64,000 nt of DNA from NCBI RefSeq assembly GCF_000312485.1, contig NZ_HE997650.1, positions 62,001-126,000 of the forward strand, read 5' to 3'. The notes beneath the pieces were generated by a model that saw only the letters and a list, made by a program, of their open reading frames with translations, was not told the DNA's origin and did no database searches. The position numbers and the translations under genes were made by a program. The stretch comes from Yersinia massiliensis CCUG 53443. Lineage in GTDB: Bacteria > Pseudomonadota > Gammaproteobacteria > Enterobacterales > Enterobacteriaceae. The stretch's first letter is position 1, and every line of letters begins with the position of its first letter. Below, piece after piece: positions 10,626 through 22,292 of the stretch.

Positions 10626-11590
10626 TGCACGTATTAATCGTTAAAACCTCTTCCATGGGCGATGTTTTACATACATTGCCTGCGCTGACAGACGCGATGC
10701 ACGCTATACCAGATATTCGCTTTGATTGGGTGGTCGAAGAGGGGTTCAGCCAAGTCCCGACTTGGCATCCTGCGGTAGATAAAGTCATTCCAGTGGCTAT
10801 CCGCCGTTGGCGAAAAAACTGGTTTGGTACCGACACGCGCCAAGAACGCTGTGATTTTAAGCGCATCGTGCAACAGCGGAATTATGACCTAGTGATTGAT
10901 GCGCAGGGGCTTATTAAAAGTGCCGCACTCATTACCCGCATCGCCAAAGGCGTTAAGCATGGGCCTGATTGCAAAAGTGCGCGAGAGCCATTTGCCAGTT
11001 GGTTTTATAACTGCCGACATGAAATCGACACTAAGCAACATGCGGTTGAACGTACACGCCAACTGTTCGCCAAAAGCCTGGGTTATGGCAAACCCGAAAG
11101 TTATGGTGATTATGCTATCGCACCCCGCTTTTTAAGCCAGTTACCCGCCGATGCTGGTCAGTATTTGGTTTTCTTGCATGCAACAACCCGTGACAGTAAG
11201 CACTGGCCTGAGAGCCATTGGCTGCAATTAATCGAACAGGTCGCCGCGACGGGGCTAAAAATCAAATTGCCTTGGGGCGCTGAGCATGAGTTCCAACGTG
11301 CTTTACGGCTAGCGGAGCATTATCCGCATGTTGAGGTATTGCCTAAGCTCAGTCTCCAACAAGTGGCAGAAGTCCTTGCTGGTGCAAAAGCCGTGGTTTC
11401 TGTTGATACGGGCCTAAGCCATCTGACTGCTGCATTGAATCGCCCCAATATCACGCTGTACGGCCCCACCGACCCAGGTTTAATTGGGGGTTACGGTGAA
11501 AACCAGATTGCCGTTATTTCCGAGCAAAAAAGTATGGATACTATTACAGCTAAAACCATTATGGCGCGATTAGAAGCATTGATTTCATAA
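10625..11590 (+). CDS. waaC: ADP-heptose:LPS heptosyltransferase I
   Basis: WaaC (RfaC) adds the first heptose to Kdo2-lipid A; loss gives deep-rough LPS. The ATG at 10625 overlaps the waaF stop and gives 321 residues (319 in E. coli), beginning MHVLIVKTSSMGDVLHTLPA. GT9 motifs include VIDAQGLIKSA, FLHATTRDSKHWPE and VSVDTGLSHLTAALNRPNI. In E. coli the large waa core operon follows; here there is only a 555-base AT-rich gap before waaA. The inner-core genes are therefore grouped without outer-core transferases or an O-antigen ligase. Confidence 0.97.
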   Translation: MHVLIVKTSSMGDVLHTLPALTDAMHAIPDIRFDWVVEEGFSQVPTWHPAVDKVIPVAIRRWRKNWFGTDTRQERCDFKRIVQQRNYDLVIDAQGLIKSAALITRIAKGVKHGPDCKSAREPFASWFYNCRHEIDTKQHAVERTRQLFAKSLGYGKPESYGDYAIAPRFLSQLPADAGQYLVFLHATTRDSKHWPESHWLQLIEQVAATGLKIKLPWGAEHEFQRALRLAEHYPHVEVLPKLSLQQVAEVLAGAKAVVSVDTGLSHLTAALNRPNITLYGPTDPGLIGGYGENQIAVISEQKSMDTITAKTIMARLEALIS

Positions 11591-12145
11591 ACAATAATGT
11601 GTTAATTCCGGCAGTGATTGGCCGTTTAAAATTTCGCCACCAAGCGCTTATTCTGTAATAACAATCGGCTCTGGTAATTATCAGAGTCGACAGTTATTGA
11701 TTTCACTATTGTTAAGCGCTGCTAATTAATTTTATAGATAATTAAGAAAATTATATTACTCATATTTTGTTAATAATCCACATTGATTTATCTACTTAAA
11801 TCATTCATGACGAAATACCATACCAACAAAACTCAAATTGAAACGATAAATAATAACTCGCTGAATAAAGGATTAAAATCAGGCAAAAGCACCATGGATA
11901 AATGGAGTGATAGCATCTATAGCCAAATCTCTGACAACCCAAGGATGGAAATGAAACCCATTCTCAATTTTGAATAGATGAAATCCATTTTACCGCTTTC
12001 GTTTACTCATAATGTTCAGAATATATATTCTTTTTTATGAATAACCTGTCTCTATTCAGGCAATCTTCGGTGTCCCTCTGAAAAGAGCCTTTCTTGCACA
12101 AATATGGTATTATTCTTAGTAATCCATATAAATGAAATTGATAGA
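11591..12145. other. AT-rich intergenic region between waaC and waaA
   Basis: A 555-base gap that is clearly AT-richer than its flanks. It contains a 56-codon open frame from ATG 11807 to 11977 (MTKYHTNKTQIETINN...) without a ribosome-binding site or recognisable similarity; I treat it as unsupported. No JUMPstart/ops element of the kind that precedes long LPS operons was seen. A promoter for waaA must lie in its right part. Confidence 0.6.
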
Positions 12146-13422
12146 ATGTTGCTGCGCTTATATCAGGTACTGCTCTACCTTATTCAACCTTTGATTTGGT
12201 TACGATTGCTGTTACGTAGCCGTAAAGCCCCCGCTTATCGTAAGCGTTGGGGTGAACGTTATGGTTTCTGCGCCGGTAAAGTCGTTGCTGGCGGCATCAT
12301 GCTGCATTCCGTTTCAGTCGGTGAAACATTGGCCGCTATTCCATTAGTTAGGGCATTACGTCACCGCTACCCATCGTTACCCATTACCGTCACGACCATG
12401 ACCCCTACAGGCTCGGAGCGCGTCCAGTCAGCGTTTGGTAAAGATGTTCATCACGTTTATCTGCCTTATGACCTGCCTGGTTCTGTCAACCGCTTCTTGG
12501 ACCAGGTCAATCCAAAGCTGGTGATCATCATGGAAACTGAGCTATGGCCGAACCTGATCAATGCCCTTTATCGCCGCAAGATACCACTGGTGATTGCGAA
12601 TGCGCGCCTCTCCGCTCGCTCTGCTGCTGGCTACAAAAAGATCGGCAGCTTTATGCGCAATATGCTGCAACGTATCACACTGATCGCCGCACAAAATAAA
12701 GAAGATGGGGATCGTTTCATTGAGTTGGGCCTCAAACGCTCACAACTGACGGTAACGGGTAGCCTAAAGTTTGATATTTCTGTCACCCCTGAATTAGCCG
12801 CCAGAGCAGTCACATTACGCAGCCAATGGGCAGCACACCGCCCAGTGTGGATAGCAACCAGCACCCATGACGGTGAAGAAGCTATTTTGCTTGAGGCTCA
12901 TCGGCAATTATTGGCGCATTTCCCAACCTTACTGTTGATTCTGGTACCACGTCATCCCGAACGCTTCCCAAAAGCGGTCGAACTGACGCAAAAAGCAGGG
13001 TTGAGTTACACCTTACGTAGCAAAGGCGAGATTCCTTCAGCCAGTACACAAGTGGTGATAGGCGATACCATGGGCGAGCTCATGCTCTTGTACGGAATTG
13101 CAGATTTAGCCTTTGTTGGAGGTAGTTTGGTTGAGCGTGGTGGTCATAACCCGCTGGAAGCGGCTGCACATGCGATACCTGTGCTGATGGGGCCACATAC
13201 GTTTAACTTTAAAGACATCTGTGCCAAGCTGGAACAGGCCGAAGGGCTGATTACCGTCACCGACACTTCATCGCTGGTGAAAGAGATAACCCTGCTGCTG
13301 ACAGATGAGGATTGCCGCCTCTATTATGGTCGCCATGCGGTTGATGTGCTGCATGAAAATCAGGGTGCCCTACAACGGCTTTTACACTTGCTGGAGCCTT
13401 ATCTACCGCAACGGAGCCACTA

Positions 13423-13423
<1 letters not shown>
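12146..13423 (+). CDS. waaA: 3-deoxy-D-manno-octulosonic acid (Kdo) transferase
   Basis: WaaA (KdtA), a GT30 glycosyltransferase anchored to the inner membrane, adds two Kdo residues to lipid IVA. The ATG at 12146 gives exactly 425 residues, the E. coli length, and starts [18 protein letters not shown], an N-terminal membrane helix. The conserved core [16 protein letters not shown], the [10 protein letters not shown] loop carrying the catalytic Glu, [10 protein letters not shown] and the donor-side [19 protein letters not shown] are all present. The waaE start overlaps the last base of its stop codon (TAATG), so waaA-waaE-coaD is a coupled operon. The frame extends 14 codons upstream without a good start. 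Confidence 0.97.
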
Positions 13424-14681
<1,258 letters not shown>

Positions 14682-14717
14682 TTTCAGTTAACTTTCGTCG
14701 CTATTATTGGATGGAAG

Positions 14718-15527
14718 TTAATGCTGGCAGTGGCGGCAGAAGAACGTACTACGCTGCCCATGTTTCGCCATTTCAATGCGTTGCCCGCATTGGCGACATA
14801 GCTCCCCTGCTCGCCCATATACTTGCAACTCTTGCGCAAAGTAGCCTGGTTTGCCGTCCGACTGTAAAAAGTCGCGCAATGTCGTGCCACCCTGCTCAAT
14901 AGAATGCAATAACACCGCCTTTATCGTAGCGACCAATCGCGCGATTTCAGCTTGCGTCAATGAACCGGCGGCACGCTCAGGTAAAATACCGGCAGCAAAT
15001 AAAGATTCGCTGGCATAAATATTGCCGACCCCGACCACAACTTTGTTATCCATCACCCACTGCTTGATCACCGTGCGTTTATTGCGTGATTTTTCAAACA
15101 AATACTCAGCCGTAAAATCATCACTCAGTGGCTCTGGCCCTAAATGCGCGAGCACATTACTGGTTTCAAGGTCTTTTGCCCATAACCAAGCACCAAAACG
15201 GCGTGGGTCGGTATAACGCAGTATTTTGCCATTACTGATCACTAAATCGACGTGATCATGTTTTTCTGCTTCAGATTCTTCAGACAAAATACGCAGGCTG
15301 CCTGACATCCCCAAATGCACGATAATCCAGCCCGTAGGCAACTCTAGCAATAAATACTTTGCCCGACGCTGCACACTCAACACCGGTTGATCACTGAGTG
15401 CCAAAATTTCATCGGACACCGGCCAACGCAAGCGAGCGTTTCTGACCACGGCATACAAAATCGTCTGGCCGACAAGATAAGGTTCGATCCCGCGTCGGCT
15501 GGTTTCAACTTCTGGTAATTCAGGCAT
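14718..15527 (-). CDS. mutM: Formamidopyrimidine-DNA glycosylase
   Basis: This bifunctional DNA glycosylase/AP lyase removes 8-oxoguanine and formamidopyrimidines from DNA. The 269-residue protein begins [20 protein letters not shown]; Pro2 and Glu3 are the catalytic residues exposed after Met removal. The H2TH region with [13 protein letters not shown] is present. The C-terminal zinc finger is C-x2-C...C-x2-C ([18 protein letters not shown] and FFCRHCQH). It follows rpmG on the same strand beyond a terminator, so it is probably expressed by read-through or from its own promoter. The length equals the E. coli enzyme. Confidence 0.98.
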   Translation of the reverse strand: MPELPEVETSRRGIEPYLVGQTILYAVVRNARLRWPVSDEILALSDQPVLSVQRRAKYLLLELPTGWIIVHLGMSGSLRILSEESEAEKHDHVDLVISNGKILRYTDPRRFGAWLWAKDLETSNVLAHLGPEPLSDDFTAEYLFEKSRNKRTVIKQWVMDNKVVVGVGNIYASESLFAAGILPERAAGSLTQAEIARLVATIKAVLLHSIEQGGTTLRDFLQSDGKPGYFAQELQVYGRAGELCRQCGQRIEMAKHGQRSTFFCRHCQH

Positions 15528-15570
15528 GTCACCTCCCTAAACGTATCTCACTGGACTTTATATAATAAAA

Positions 15571-15590
15571 AACCCAGCCGAAGCTGGGTT
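15571..15590 (-). terminator. Rho-independent terminator after rpmG
   Basis: The perfect hairpin AACCCAGC-CGAA-GCTGGGTT is followed on the minus strand by TTTTATTATA. It lies 23 bases downstream of the rpmG stop, between rpmG and mutM. Confidence 0.9.
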
Positions 15591-15613
15591 TTCTTAATCC
15601 ACCAAAATTAAAA

Positions 15614-15784
<171 letters not shown>

Positions 15785-15792
15785 TCAGTTCC

Positions 15793-16050
<258 letters not shown>

Positions 16051-16095
16051 TCAGCTCGAGCTTCGTATAGGATTTGGCCGCCTCGTCAGGCTTTA

Positions 16096-16185
16096 GAGCC
16101 CATCTCAGCAAATTCACTGAGAAGACTCACTGTCATCAGGTCAGAAACCCCTGTCACCAGGTTATAAACCTGCTGAGATAGGCTC
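16096..16185. repeat. 90-base imperfect palindromic element upstream of rpmB
   Basis: The ends GAGCCCATCTCAGCA and TGCTGAGATAGGCTC are inverted copies (14 of 15 bases). Inside are two direct copies of CTGTC(A/T or C)CAGGT-type sequence, CTGTCATCAGGT at 16130 and CTGTCACCAGGT at 16151. The right copy runs into the small palindrome AGGTTATAAACCT. It lies in the radC-rpmB gap. It may be an interspersed repeat or a leader structure for rpmB; I do not recognise the family. Confidence 0.55.
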
Positions 16186-16292
16186 TTCACGCCAAACCCA
16201 AGATTCTCAAAGGTGGCGTAGTATACGCTCTGAAGCGTAAGTGCTCAAGTCCCGAACAGCTAAAGATCCTAAAAGGATCAATTATTATTTCA

Positions 16293-16961
16293 CTAAAGCC
16301 ATCCGCGTTCAGCAAATGAGACACATTCACCTCGGCCTACCACTAAATGATCGAGCACCCGAATGTCTAATAATGAGCAGGCTTTAATCACCCGCGTTGT
16401 CATTAAACGGTCGGCTTGGCTCGGTTCAGCCATGCCGGAGGGGTGATTATGCGCCAGAATCAGCGCGGCGGCATTCACCTTCAGCGCTTCACGCACAATT
16501 ACCCTCGGATGGACCTCAACACTGTTGATGGTACCAGTAAACATCTCCTCATGGCGAATAACACGATGCTGATTATCCAAAAACATCACTAAAAAAATCT
16601 CTCGCTCACGGTGAGAAAGAATATTCTGCAGAAATTTTTGCGTGACCTCGGGATTGAGCAAGACACTTTCTTGCATTAAGTGTGAGGAAAAGCAGCGGCT
16701 GGCCAGTTCACCTATCGCCTGAATCTGGCTGTATTTCGATGTCCCAACCCCTTTATGTGCGCATAACGTCTGATAATCGGCCGATATCAGCCCGTGAAGA
16801 GAACCGAAGGTTTCAATCAAACTTTCAGCCATTCTCATGACATGCATACCTGGGATACCTGTGCGCAGAAAAAGCGCAAGTAATTCGGCATCTGACAACA
16901 CGGCAGCGCCGTATTTAAGTAATTTTTCTCTTGGCGCAAGCTGCCCATTCCACTCATCCAT
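16293..16961 (-). CDS. radC: RadC-family JAB/MPN domain protein
   Basis: From the ATG at 16961 the product is 222 residues, the length of E. coli RadC (YicR), and aligns with it from the first residue ([18 protein letters not shown]). A longer open frame extends to 17042. The protein has an N-terminal helix-hairpin-helix region ([14 protein letters not shown]) and a C-terminal JAB/MPN metalloprotease-like domain with EVHPR and HNHPSG...D. The old link to DNA repair came from a recG allele in E. coli, so the function remains unknown. It is divergent from coaBC, as in E. coli. Confidence 0.92.
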   Translation of the reverse strand: MDEWNGQLAPREKLLKYGAAVLSDAELLALFLRTGIPGMHVMRMAESLIETFGSLHGLISADYQTLCAHKGVGTSKYSQIQAIGELASRCFSSHLMQESVLLNPEVTQKFLQNILSHREREIFLVMFLDNQHRVIRHEEMFTGTINSVEVHPRVIVREALKVNAAALILAHNHPSGMAEPSQADRLMTTRVIKACSLLDIRVLDHLVVGRGECVSFAERGWL

Positions 16962-17154
16962 TCCTTGGCTCCACTCATCCTTAAATATTGCAAGCAGCAT
17001 GACAGAAGGCTTTATGCCACGCGACATCGTCATGAAGAGCATGCGTAACGTCTCGCAAATTTGATGATTGATGGCATCAGGAGATGCCCTGATAGCTATT
17101 CTGCTCGGCGATTATGCTAAAATATCGGCTCTTAGGGCTTTCATACGGACAATC

Positions 17155-18387
17155 ATGATGACGGGACTTTCCGGCAAACATCTCTCCGGCAAGAAGATTG
17201 TGCTCGGGATTAGCGGAGGTATAGCCGCCTATAAATCACCAGAGCTAGTACGTCGCTTGCGCGATAGAGGCGCAGATGTACGTGTGGTGATGACCGCCGC
17301 TGCGAAGGCATTCATTACCCCCCTCACATTGCAGGCTGTCTCGGGTTATCCCGTCTCTGATGATTTACTCGACCCTGCGGCTGAAGCAGCGATGGGCCAT
17401 ATTGAACTGGGTAAATGGGCTGATTTGGTGATTATGGCCCCTGCCACTGCCGATTTGCTGGCGAGAGTGGCTGCAGGTATGGCAAATGACCTGCTGACGA
17501 CGCTTTGCTTAGCAACAGCGGCACCGGTTGTAGCCGTTCCTGCCATGAATCAACAAATGTACCGCGCTGCCGCAACCCAAGCGAATTTGCAAACGCTCGC
17601 CAATCGCGGAGTGCTTTTGTGGGGGCCAGACAGTGGTAGCCAGGCCTGCGGCGATGTTGGGCCAGGAAGAATGCTAGACCCGCTGGAAATCGTCGAATTA
17701 GCGCATGAATATTTTTCTGCGAAACAAGACCTGCAACATTTGAGTGTCATGATTACTGCCGGTCCAACACGTGAAGCACTTGATCCTGTGCGCTTTATCA
17801 GCAATCAAAGTTCAGGCAAGATGGGGTTTGCCATCGCTCAAGCAGCCGCTGCTCGAGGGGCAAAAGTCACGCTAGTTGCCGGGCCGGTTAATCTCCCAAC
17901 GCCCGCAGGCGTAGATAGAATTGATGTCGTCAGTGCGCTTGAAATGCAGCAAACCGTTCAGAATTTGGCCGCTCAGCAGAATATTTTTATTTCTTGTGCT
18001 GCAGTAGCGGATTACCGCGCCGTGCATGTTTCTGACGAGAAGATAAAAAAACAGGGTGATGAAATTACCCTTAAGTTAGTGAAAAACCCCGATATTGTCG
18101 CAGGGGTAGCTTCGATGGCGAAAAATCGCCCATTTGTTGTAGGATTTGCGGCTGAAACCCAGAATGTGGAAGAATACGCGCGACAAAAACTGGCGCGAAA
18201 GAATCTGGATCTTATTTGCGCTAATGATGTATCGCTTGCAGAGCATGGTTTTAACAGTGACACCAATGCCTTGCACCTTTTTTGGCCGACTGGCGAGAAA
18301 CGTTTACCGCTCAGCGATAAACACTTGCTCAGTCAGCATTTAATAGACGAGATTGTCAGCCGTTATGATGAAAAAAATCGACATTAA
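17155..18387 (+). CDS. coaBC: Bifunctional phosphopantothenoylcysteine decarboxylase / phosphopantothenate-cysteine ligase
   Basis: CoaBC (Dfp) performs two steps of coenzyme A synthesis: CTP-dependent ligation of cysteine to 4'-phosphopantothenate, then FMN-dependent decarboxylation. From ATG 17155 it is 410 residues (406 in E. coli). The N-terminal CoaC flavoprotein half has [15 protein letters not shown], the catalytic-His motif [22 protein letters not shown] and the substrate-clamp [10 protein letters not shown]. The CoaB half starts near [16 protein letters not shown] and contains KKQGD...VKNPDI. The frame extends upstream to 17068, but homology starts near 17185; 17155 or 17158 are the likely starts. 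The dut start lies inside its 3' end. Confidence 0.97.
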   Translation: MMTGLSGKHLSGKKIVLGISGGIAAYKSPELVRRLRDRGADVRVVMTAAAKAFITPLTLQAVSGYPVSDDLLDPAAEAAMGHIELGKWADLVIMAPATADLLARVAAGMANDLLTTLCLATAAPVVAVPAMNQQMYRAAATQANLQTLANRGVLLWGPDSGSQACGDVGPGRMLDPLEIVELAHEYFSAKQDLQHLSVMITAGPTREALDPVRFISNQSSGKMGFAIAQAAAARGAKVTLVAGPVNLPTPAGVDRIDVVSALEMQQTVQNLAAQQNIFISCAAVADYRAVHVSDEKIKKQGDEITLKLVKNPDIVAGVASMAKNRPFVVGFAAETQNVEEYARQKLARKNLDLICANDVSLAEHGFNSDTNALHLFWPTGEKRLPLSDKHLLSQHLIDEIVSRYDEKNRH

Positions 18388-18823
18388 AATTCTGGATCCG
18401 CGTGTTGGCAATGAATTTCCTTTACCAACGTATGCAACCGAAGGTTCTGCTGGGCTGGATTTACGTGCCTGTTTAGACGAGGCCGTTGATCTCTTGCCAG
18501 GTCAAACCACCTTGCTGCCGACAGGTTTAGCGATACATATCGGTGACAATGCACTGGCAGCAGTTATTTTGCCGCGCTCAGGGTTAGGGCATAAGCATGG
18601 CGTTGTCTTGGGTAATCTGGTTGGCTTGATTGACTCGGATTATCAAGGACAATTAATGGTGTCTGTCTGGAACCGTGGTCAACAGCCTTTCACTATCGAG
18701 CCCGGCGAACGTATTGCACAAATGGTGTTTGTGCCGGTGGTACAAGCAGAATTCAATCTGGTTGAAGATTTTGACCTGAGTGAACGTGGTACTGGTGGTT
18801 TTGGTCATTCTGGACGCCAATAA
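18368..18823 (+). CDS. dut: Deoxyuridine 5'-triphosphate nucleotidohydrolase (dUTPase)
   Basis: The homotrimeric enzyme hydrolyses dUTP to dUMP and pyrophosphate, keeping uracil out of DNA and feeding dTMP synthesis. ATG 18368 gives 151 residues, as in E. coli; an adjacent ATG at 18365 is also possible. All five dUTPase motifs are present: [31 protein letters not shown] and the C-terminal P-loop-like [10 protein letters not shown]. The gene begins inside the last codons of coaBC, so the two are translationally coupled, the standard arrangement. Confidence 0.98.
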   Translation: MKKIDIKILDPRVGNEFPLPTYATEGSAGLDLRACLDEAVDLLPGQTTLLPTGLAIHIGDNALAAVILPRSGLGHKHGVVLGNLVGLIDSDYQGQLMVSVWNRGQQPFTIEPGERIAQMVFVPVVQAEFNLVEDFDLSERGTGGFGHSGRQ

Positions 18824-18944
18824 TCTACCCCAGACCTTGATACCGTAAAAAAGCTATCACATAAGCTATCGGGGTTGGGTATCCCCTGTGGCCGGTATTT
18901 GGGTTTTTGTTATTAAGTTATTTTTAGCAAGGGTCTACTCGGAC

Positions 18945-19541
18945 ATGGCAGAAAAAGAAAATACGAAAAGGAACAGGCGCGAGGAAATTTTGCAGGCTTT
19001 AGCGCAAATGCTGGAATCCAGCGATGGCAGCCAACGCATAACAACCGCCAAACTCGCCGCCACTGTGGGGGTGTCAGAAGCAGCTCTTTATCGTCACTTC
19101 CCCAGTAAAACGAGGATGTTTGATAGCCTGATCGAGTTCATCGAAGATAGTTTGATGTCCCGCATAAATTTGATTCTGCAAGATGAAAAAGAGACGTTCA
19201 ATCGTCTTCGGTTGATCCTGTTGTTGATATTAGGGTTTGCCGAACGTAATCCAGGACTCACTCGGATTATGACTGGGCACGCATTAATGTTTGAGCAAGA
19301 TCGCTTGCAAGGACGAATTAACCAACTGTTTGAGCGTATTGAAGTTCAACTTCGTCAGGTACTGCGCGAGAAAAAACTGCGTGATGGGCAAGGCTTTATC
19401 CATGATGAGGCTTTACTGGCAACGCAGCTATTGGCATTTTGTGAAGGGATGCTGTCGCGTTTTGTTCGCTCTGAATTCCGTTACAGACCGACACAAGAGT
19501 TCGATGCACGCTGGCCGCTGATTGTGGCTCAATTGCAGTAA
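18945..19541 (+). CDS. slmA: Nucleoid occlusion factor SlmA
   Basis: SlmA is a TetR-family DNA-binding protein that binds specific chromosomal sites and blocks FtsZ ring assembly over the nucleoid. ATG 18945 gives 198 residues, the E. coli length, starting [19 protein letters not shown]. The helix-turn-helix reads [20 protein letters not shown]. The frame is open 19 codons upstream, but the homology starts here. In E. coli the next gene is pyrE on the opposite strand; here it is a pectate lyase. The stop codon lies inside the first unit of a 15-base tandem repeat. Confidence 0.97.
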   Translation: MAEKENTKRNRREEILQALAQMLESSDGSQRITTAKLAATVGVSEAALYRHFPSKTRMFDSLIEFIEDSLMSRINLILQDEKETFNRLRLILLLILGFAERNPGLTRIMTGHALMFEQDRLQGRINQLFERIEVQLRQVLREKKLRDGQGFIHDEALLATQLLAFCEGMLSRFVRSEFRYRPTQEFDARWPLIVAQLQ

Positions 19542-19591
19542 CTTCAATTGCAATAACTTCGATTGCTACAACGTCAATTGCTGCAGCTTAG
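19532..19591. repeat. Four imperfect 15-base tandem repeats at the slmA 3' end
   Basis: Units are ATTGCAGTAACTTCA, ATTGCAATAACTTCG, ATTGCTACAACGTCA and ATTGCTGCAGCTTAG, followed by a partial TTGCAAATC. The slmA stop TAA is inside unit 1. The unit length is a multiple of three. Confidence 0.8.
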
Positions 19592-19611
19592 TTGCAAATC
19601 GTATTCAAGAT

Positions 19612-19631
19612 GGGGGCAAAAACGAGCCCCC
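19612..19631. terminator. Possible hairpin between slmA and pelY
   Basis: GGGGGC and GCCCCC pair around an 8-base loop 71 bases after the slmA stop. There is no T-run on either strand, so intrinsic termination is uncertain. Confidence 0.35.
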
Positions 19632-19690
19632 GAAGGGAAAAGCGCCGAGCAGAGAGACCCTGGGAAGCCGTTGCTCGACACTTTTACCAG

Positions 19691-19714
19691 CAGTGACCCC
19701 AGCACGGGCCACTG
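19691..19714 (-). terminator. Possible hairpin downstream of pelY
   Basis: CAGTGACCC and GGGCCACTG pair at 8 of 9 positions, 7 bases beyond the pelY stop codon. There is no T-run. Confidence 0.35.
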
Positions 19715-19720
19715 TTGGGT

Positions 19721-21439
19721 CTATTTACGACCGTTGGGTTTCAGCTTCTCACCGACATTGAGCAAGAAGATTTCATTGTCACGGGTCGAAATACGCGCGG
19801 AACCATCATCCATTCGATAAGCACCCTCAGTAAAACCAGCCCCATTCAGGAAAGGTGCGACAGCTTGTGGCTTGTTACGCAGTGAAGCTTCCAGTGCCAG
19901 TAGTGCATAAGGTTCGATAGCATCGACATCAGCATATTGACGATCCGGTGAGGCCATAAAGAAGCCGTCGATATAACGGGTTTTAATGATGTTATCGCCG
20001 ATTTTCTCTGCTAATGCCCGATAATCAGCAACCTGACTCGCATTATAGAGATCCAGCAAGGCAAACAAGGCATAAGGGTCGCTATTCGTGGTATCTAGCT
20101 TGACCTTCATCTCTTTACCTGGCGCTGTACCGATATCACCTAACCCCTGATCATTTGCGATACCGCGAGCAACTTTCCACAGTAACGGATCATTATCAAT
20201 GGCATAGGCGCGGGCATAGGAAATCAGGAATTCGTTACCCGCTTTATACGGCTTGATCACCGTGCCTTTTTTGCCATAGTAGCCATCACGCGGCAGGGTA
20301 TAGTTTGATAAGTCCTGCCCGTTGGCAATCATCGGGCGGAAAGTATTATCCTGATCGTTATAAGCATATTTGGCGAACGCTTTCAGGCCATCGACAGTCC
20401 ATTTCAGCAAGTCCTGCCCTTGAGGGCCTAAGTCCTTGCCTAATTGCAACTGCATCAACGCATTTTCAGAATAAATCGTACTGGTGCGCCCTTTGAGCAT
20501 CATATTGCCTTCAAGCGCTCCTGCACCGAACTCAGGGCCAAATTGGCGCTGTGCACGGTCACCAAATTTAGAGTGCGTATCAGCATCATCCGTTGGCTCT
20601 TCTCGCTTCAGAGCTTGTGTAAACTGATAAACACCGAGGCCCGTTTTCGCATCACGCGGCAAGACGTATTGATCAGCTAAACGTTTAGCCCACACTAATG
20701 CCCCTTGGTCCTGCTGGTATTTGTAGAGTAGCGAAGCCGAATAAATCAGGTCATTACCCGCATTGAGGAAACTGAGCCCTTTGGTGGCAAAGAAAGGCGG
20801 CTGCTGTTCGAATTTGCTCTCCCACAACTCCCCCATCGGCTTGTTATACTCACCGTGGCGGCTGGTTTCCAGGATACGCCAGTCATAAACATGGGCGTTC
20901 CAGAAGCCACGAATAAAGCGCGCGGTGGCATCACGGTCAACACTAAACATTAAGTCATAATAGGGATAAGCATTTTTCAGCTCATGCACCATCTCTTTTT
21001 CGCTCGGCCCTTCTGGTTGCAGTGTTTTCAGATCAATAAAACGGTGCCCACCCCAGAAGAGTAAACCACTTGGATCCTGATAGTTCTGGAAGTGGTAGCG
21101 AACGATATCTTCAGCGCGCTTTTGATAGCGATTATCGCCACTTAGCTGGCTCAAGCCGCTCATGACACGCATCAAATTTTGTTGTGCCGAGAAGTTTGAT
21201 AATACCGCCCGACGACCATCGGGGAATATCCATTCCATTTGCTGCCCTGTACGGGGGTCAACACCATCTGCCAGCAGCGGGCTGGGCTTATCACCGTGAT
21301 AAGTGTCCGAGGCCTTGCTCAGCACATTATCGACATACTGCTTTACTACCGTCAGGCGATCGGTATCCGCTGCATGTCCGGCTGGTATATACAGCGTTGC
21401 CAATGCTGCCATACTCAAAAATAACGCTCTTTTTTTCAT
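19721..21439 (-). CDS. pelY: Periplasmic pectate lyase, polysaccharide lyase family 2
   Basis: The 572-residue protein has a clear signal peptide (MKKRALFLSMAALATLYIPA, cleavage after GHA, residue 23). It belongs to the PL2 family, which cleaves polygalacturonate by beta-elimination. In the mature numbering of Y. enterocolitica YePL2A, as I recall it, the metal ligands are His109, Glu130 and His172 and the catalytic base is Arg171. These map to His132, Glu153, His195 and Arg194 here, and all are present. PL2A enzymes are periplasmic and act on oligogalacturonides brought in by KdgM, whose gene lies 91 bases upstream. The cytoplasmic partner PL2B is not in this window. The gene occupies the place held by pyrE in E. 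coli. Confidence 0.92.
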   Translation of the reverse strand: MKKRALFLSMAALATLYIPAGHAADTDRLTVVKQYVDNVLSKASDTYHGDKPSPLLADGVDPRTGQQMEWIFPDGRRAVLSNFSAQQNLMRVMSGLSQLSGDNRYQKRAEDIVRYHFQNYQDPSGLLFWGGHRFIDLKTLQPEGPSEKEMVHELKNAYPYYDLMFSVDRDATARFIRGFWNAHVYDWRILETSRHGEYNKPMGELWESKFEQQPPFFATKGLSFLNAGNDLIYSASLLYKYQQDQGALVWAKRLADQYVLPRDAKTGLGVYQFTQALKREEPTDDADTHSKFGDRAQRQFGPEFGAGALEGNMMLKGRTSTIYSENALMQLQLGKDLGPQGQDLLKWTVDGLKAFAKYAYNDQDNTFRPMIANGQDLSNYTLPRDGYYGKKGTVIKPYKAGNEFLISYARAYAIDNDPLLWKVARGIANDQGLGDIGTAPGKEMKVKLDTTNSDPYALFALLDLYNASQVADYRALAEKIGDNIIKTRYIDGFFMASPDRQYADVDAIEPYALLALEASLRNKPQAVAPFLNGAGFTEGAYRMDDGSARISTRDNEIFLLNVGEKLKPNGRK

Positions 21440-21530
21440 TACCCGTTACCTGCCAAAAATTGTTATCTGTTAAAACCGTTATGGTGTGGTGTGACCCCAA
21501 ATATCAGAATCTGATAATTTCACTCATGGA

Positions 21531-22235
21531 TTAGAAACTGTATTTTATCCCGACGCGGTAACGAGTTTGGCGCTCGTCAGTAGCTTTACTGCCTGAGACA
21601 TTACCGACAGCCATATAAGGGGACCAATTCTTATCCCACTTGTAAGTTAATTTAAAATCGTGCGTCCAATCATAGCTTTCATTGTTCGATAAAATGACGC
21701 CGGCTTTATTGGCTTTTTTGTAGTCAATTTCATAATCTAATTGATAATCTTTGGCTATTTTATAGCTGATAACACTCGTTAAATTATAACCACTTTCAGA
21801 TGTGTCTTTGCTGGTATTAATATTGGCGCTGGTGCGTTTGTAATAGGGACGATAACGTAAGGAAACAGAGAGATCGTCAATGATATTTGCCTTGCCACGC
21901 AGGTAAGGACGATAGTTATTCGAGGTGGAGTTTGAGTCTAATGAGAAGCCTGGTTCAATAGAGAATGTTTTATCAATTTTATAAACATAACTCGCGACAA
22001 CTTCAGTCCCATTACTGACAGTTTCATTAAATGCTTTATCTTTATCTTGAGCACCTTTCCACTTACCTTCCAGAGACAATCCAAAGCCATTTGCGAAGCG
22101 GTGGGACATTAATAAGCGGTCTTTATGAGTGTTGCCACTTTGGTCTTGCATTTCATGACGATAGTCAATTGTTACCGCGACGGCGCTGGTGCTAAGAAGT
22201 GTTGCTACTGCCAGAGATAATAATTTAATTTTCAT
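21531..22235 (-). CDS. kdgM: Oligogalacturonate-specific outer-membrane porin KdgM
   Basis: KdgM is a small monomeric beta-barrel channel that admits acidic oligogalacturonides across the outer membrane. The 234-residue protein (236 in Dickeya) has a signal peptide (MKIKLLSLAVATLLSTSAVA) and then alternating aromatic/polar strands ending in a C-terminal phenylalanine (RYRVGIKYSF), as expected for outer-membrane assembly. It is upstream of pelY and the two probably form an operon for import and first cleavage of pectin fragments. A candidate KdgR operator lies 58-77 bases before the ATG. Confidence 0.93.
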   Translation of the reverse strand: MKIKLLSLAVATLLSTSAVAVTIDYRHEMQDQSGNTHKDRLLMSHRFANGFGLSLEGKWKGAQDKDKAFNETVSNGTEVVASYVYKIDKTFSIEPGFSLDSNSTSNNYRPYLRGKANIIDDLSVSLRYRPYYKRTSANINTSKDTSESGYNLTSVISYKIAKDYQLDYEIDYKKANKAGVILSNNESYDWTHDFKLTYKWDKNWSPYMAVGNVSGSKATDERQTRYRVGIKYSF

Positions 22236-22292
22236 TACGGTTACCTTATTTTAATAGAACATCGTTATCCCAAAAAAAATACAAACAATAGT

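Noticed and set aside
11783-11977. 64-codon frame between waaC and waaA
   Set aside because: It starts with TTG (first ATG at 11807), has no ribosome site and no recognised similarity; low-complexity Asn/Lys/Ser composition fits AT-rich noncoding DNA.
19532-19591. Possible CRISPR array
   Set aside because: Units are 15 bases, contiguous without spacers and diverge from each other; this is a simple tandem repeat.
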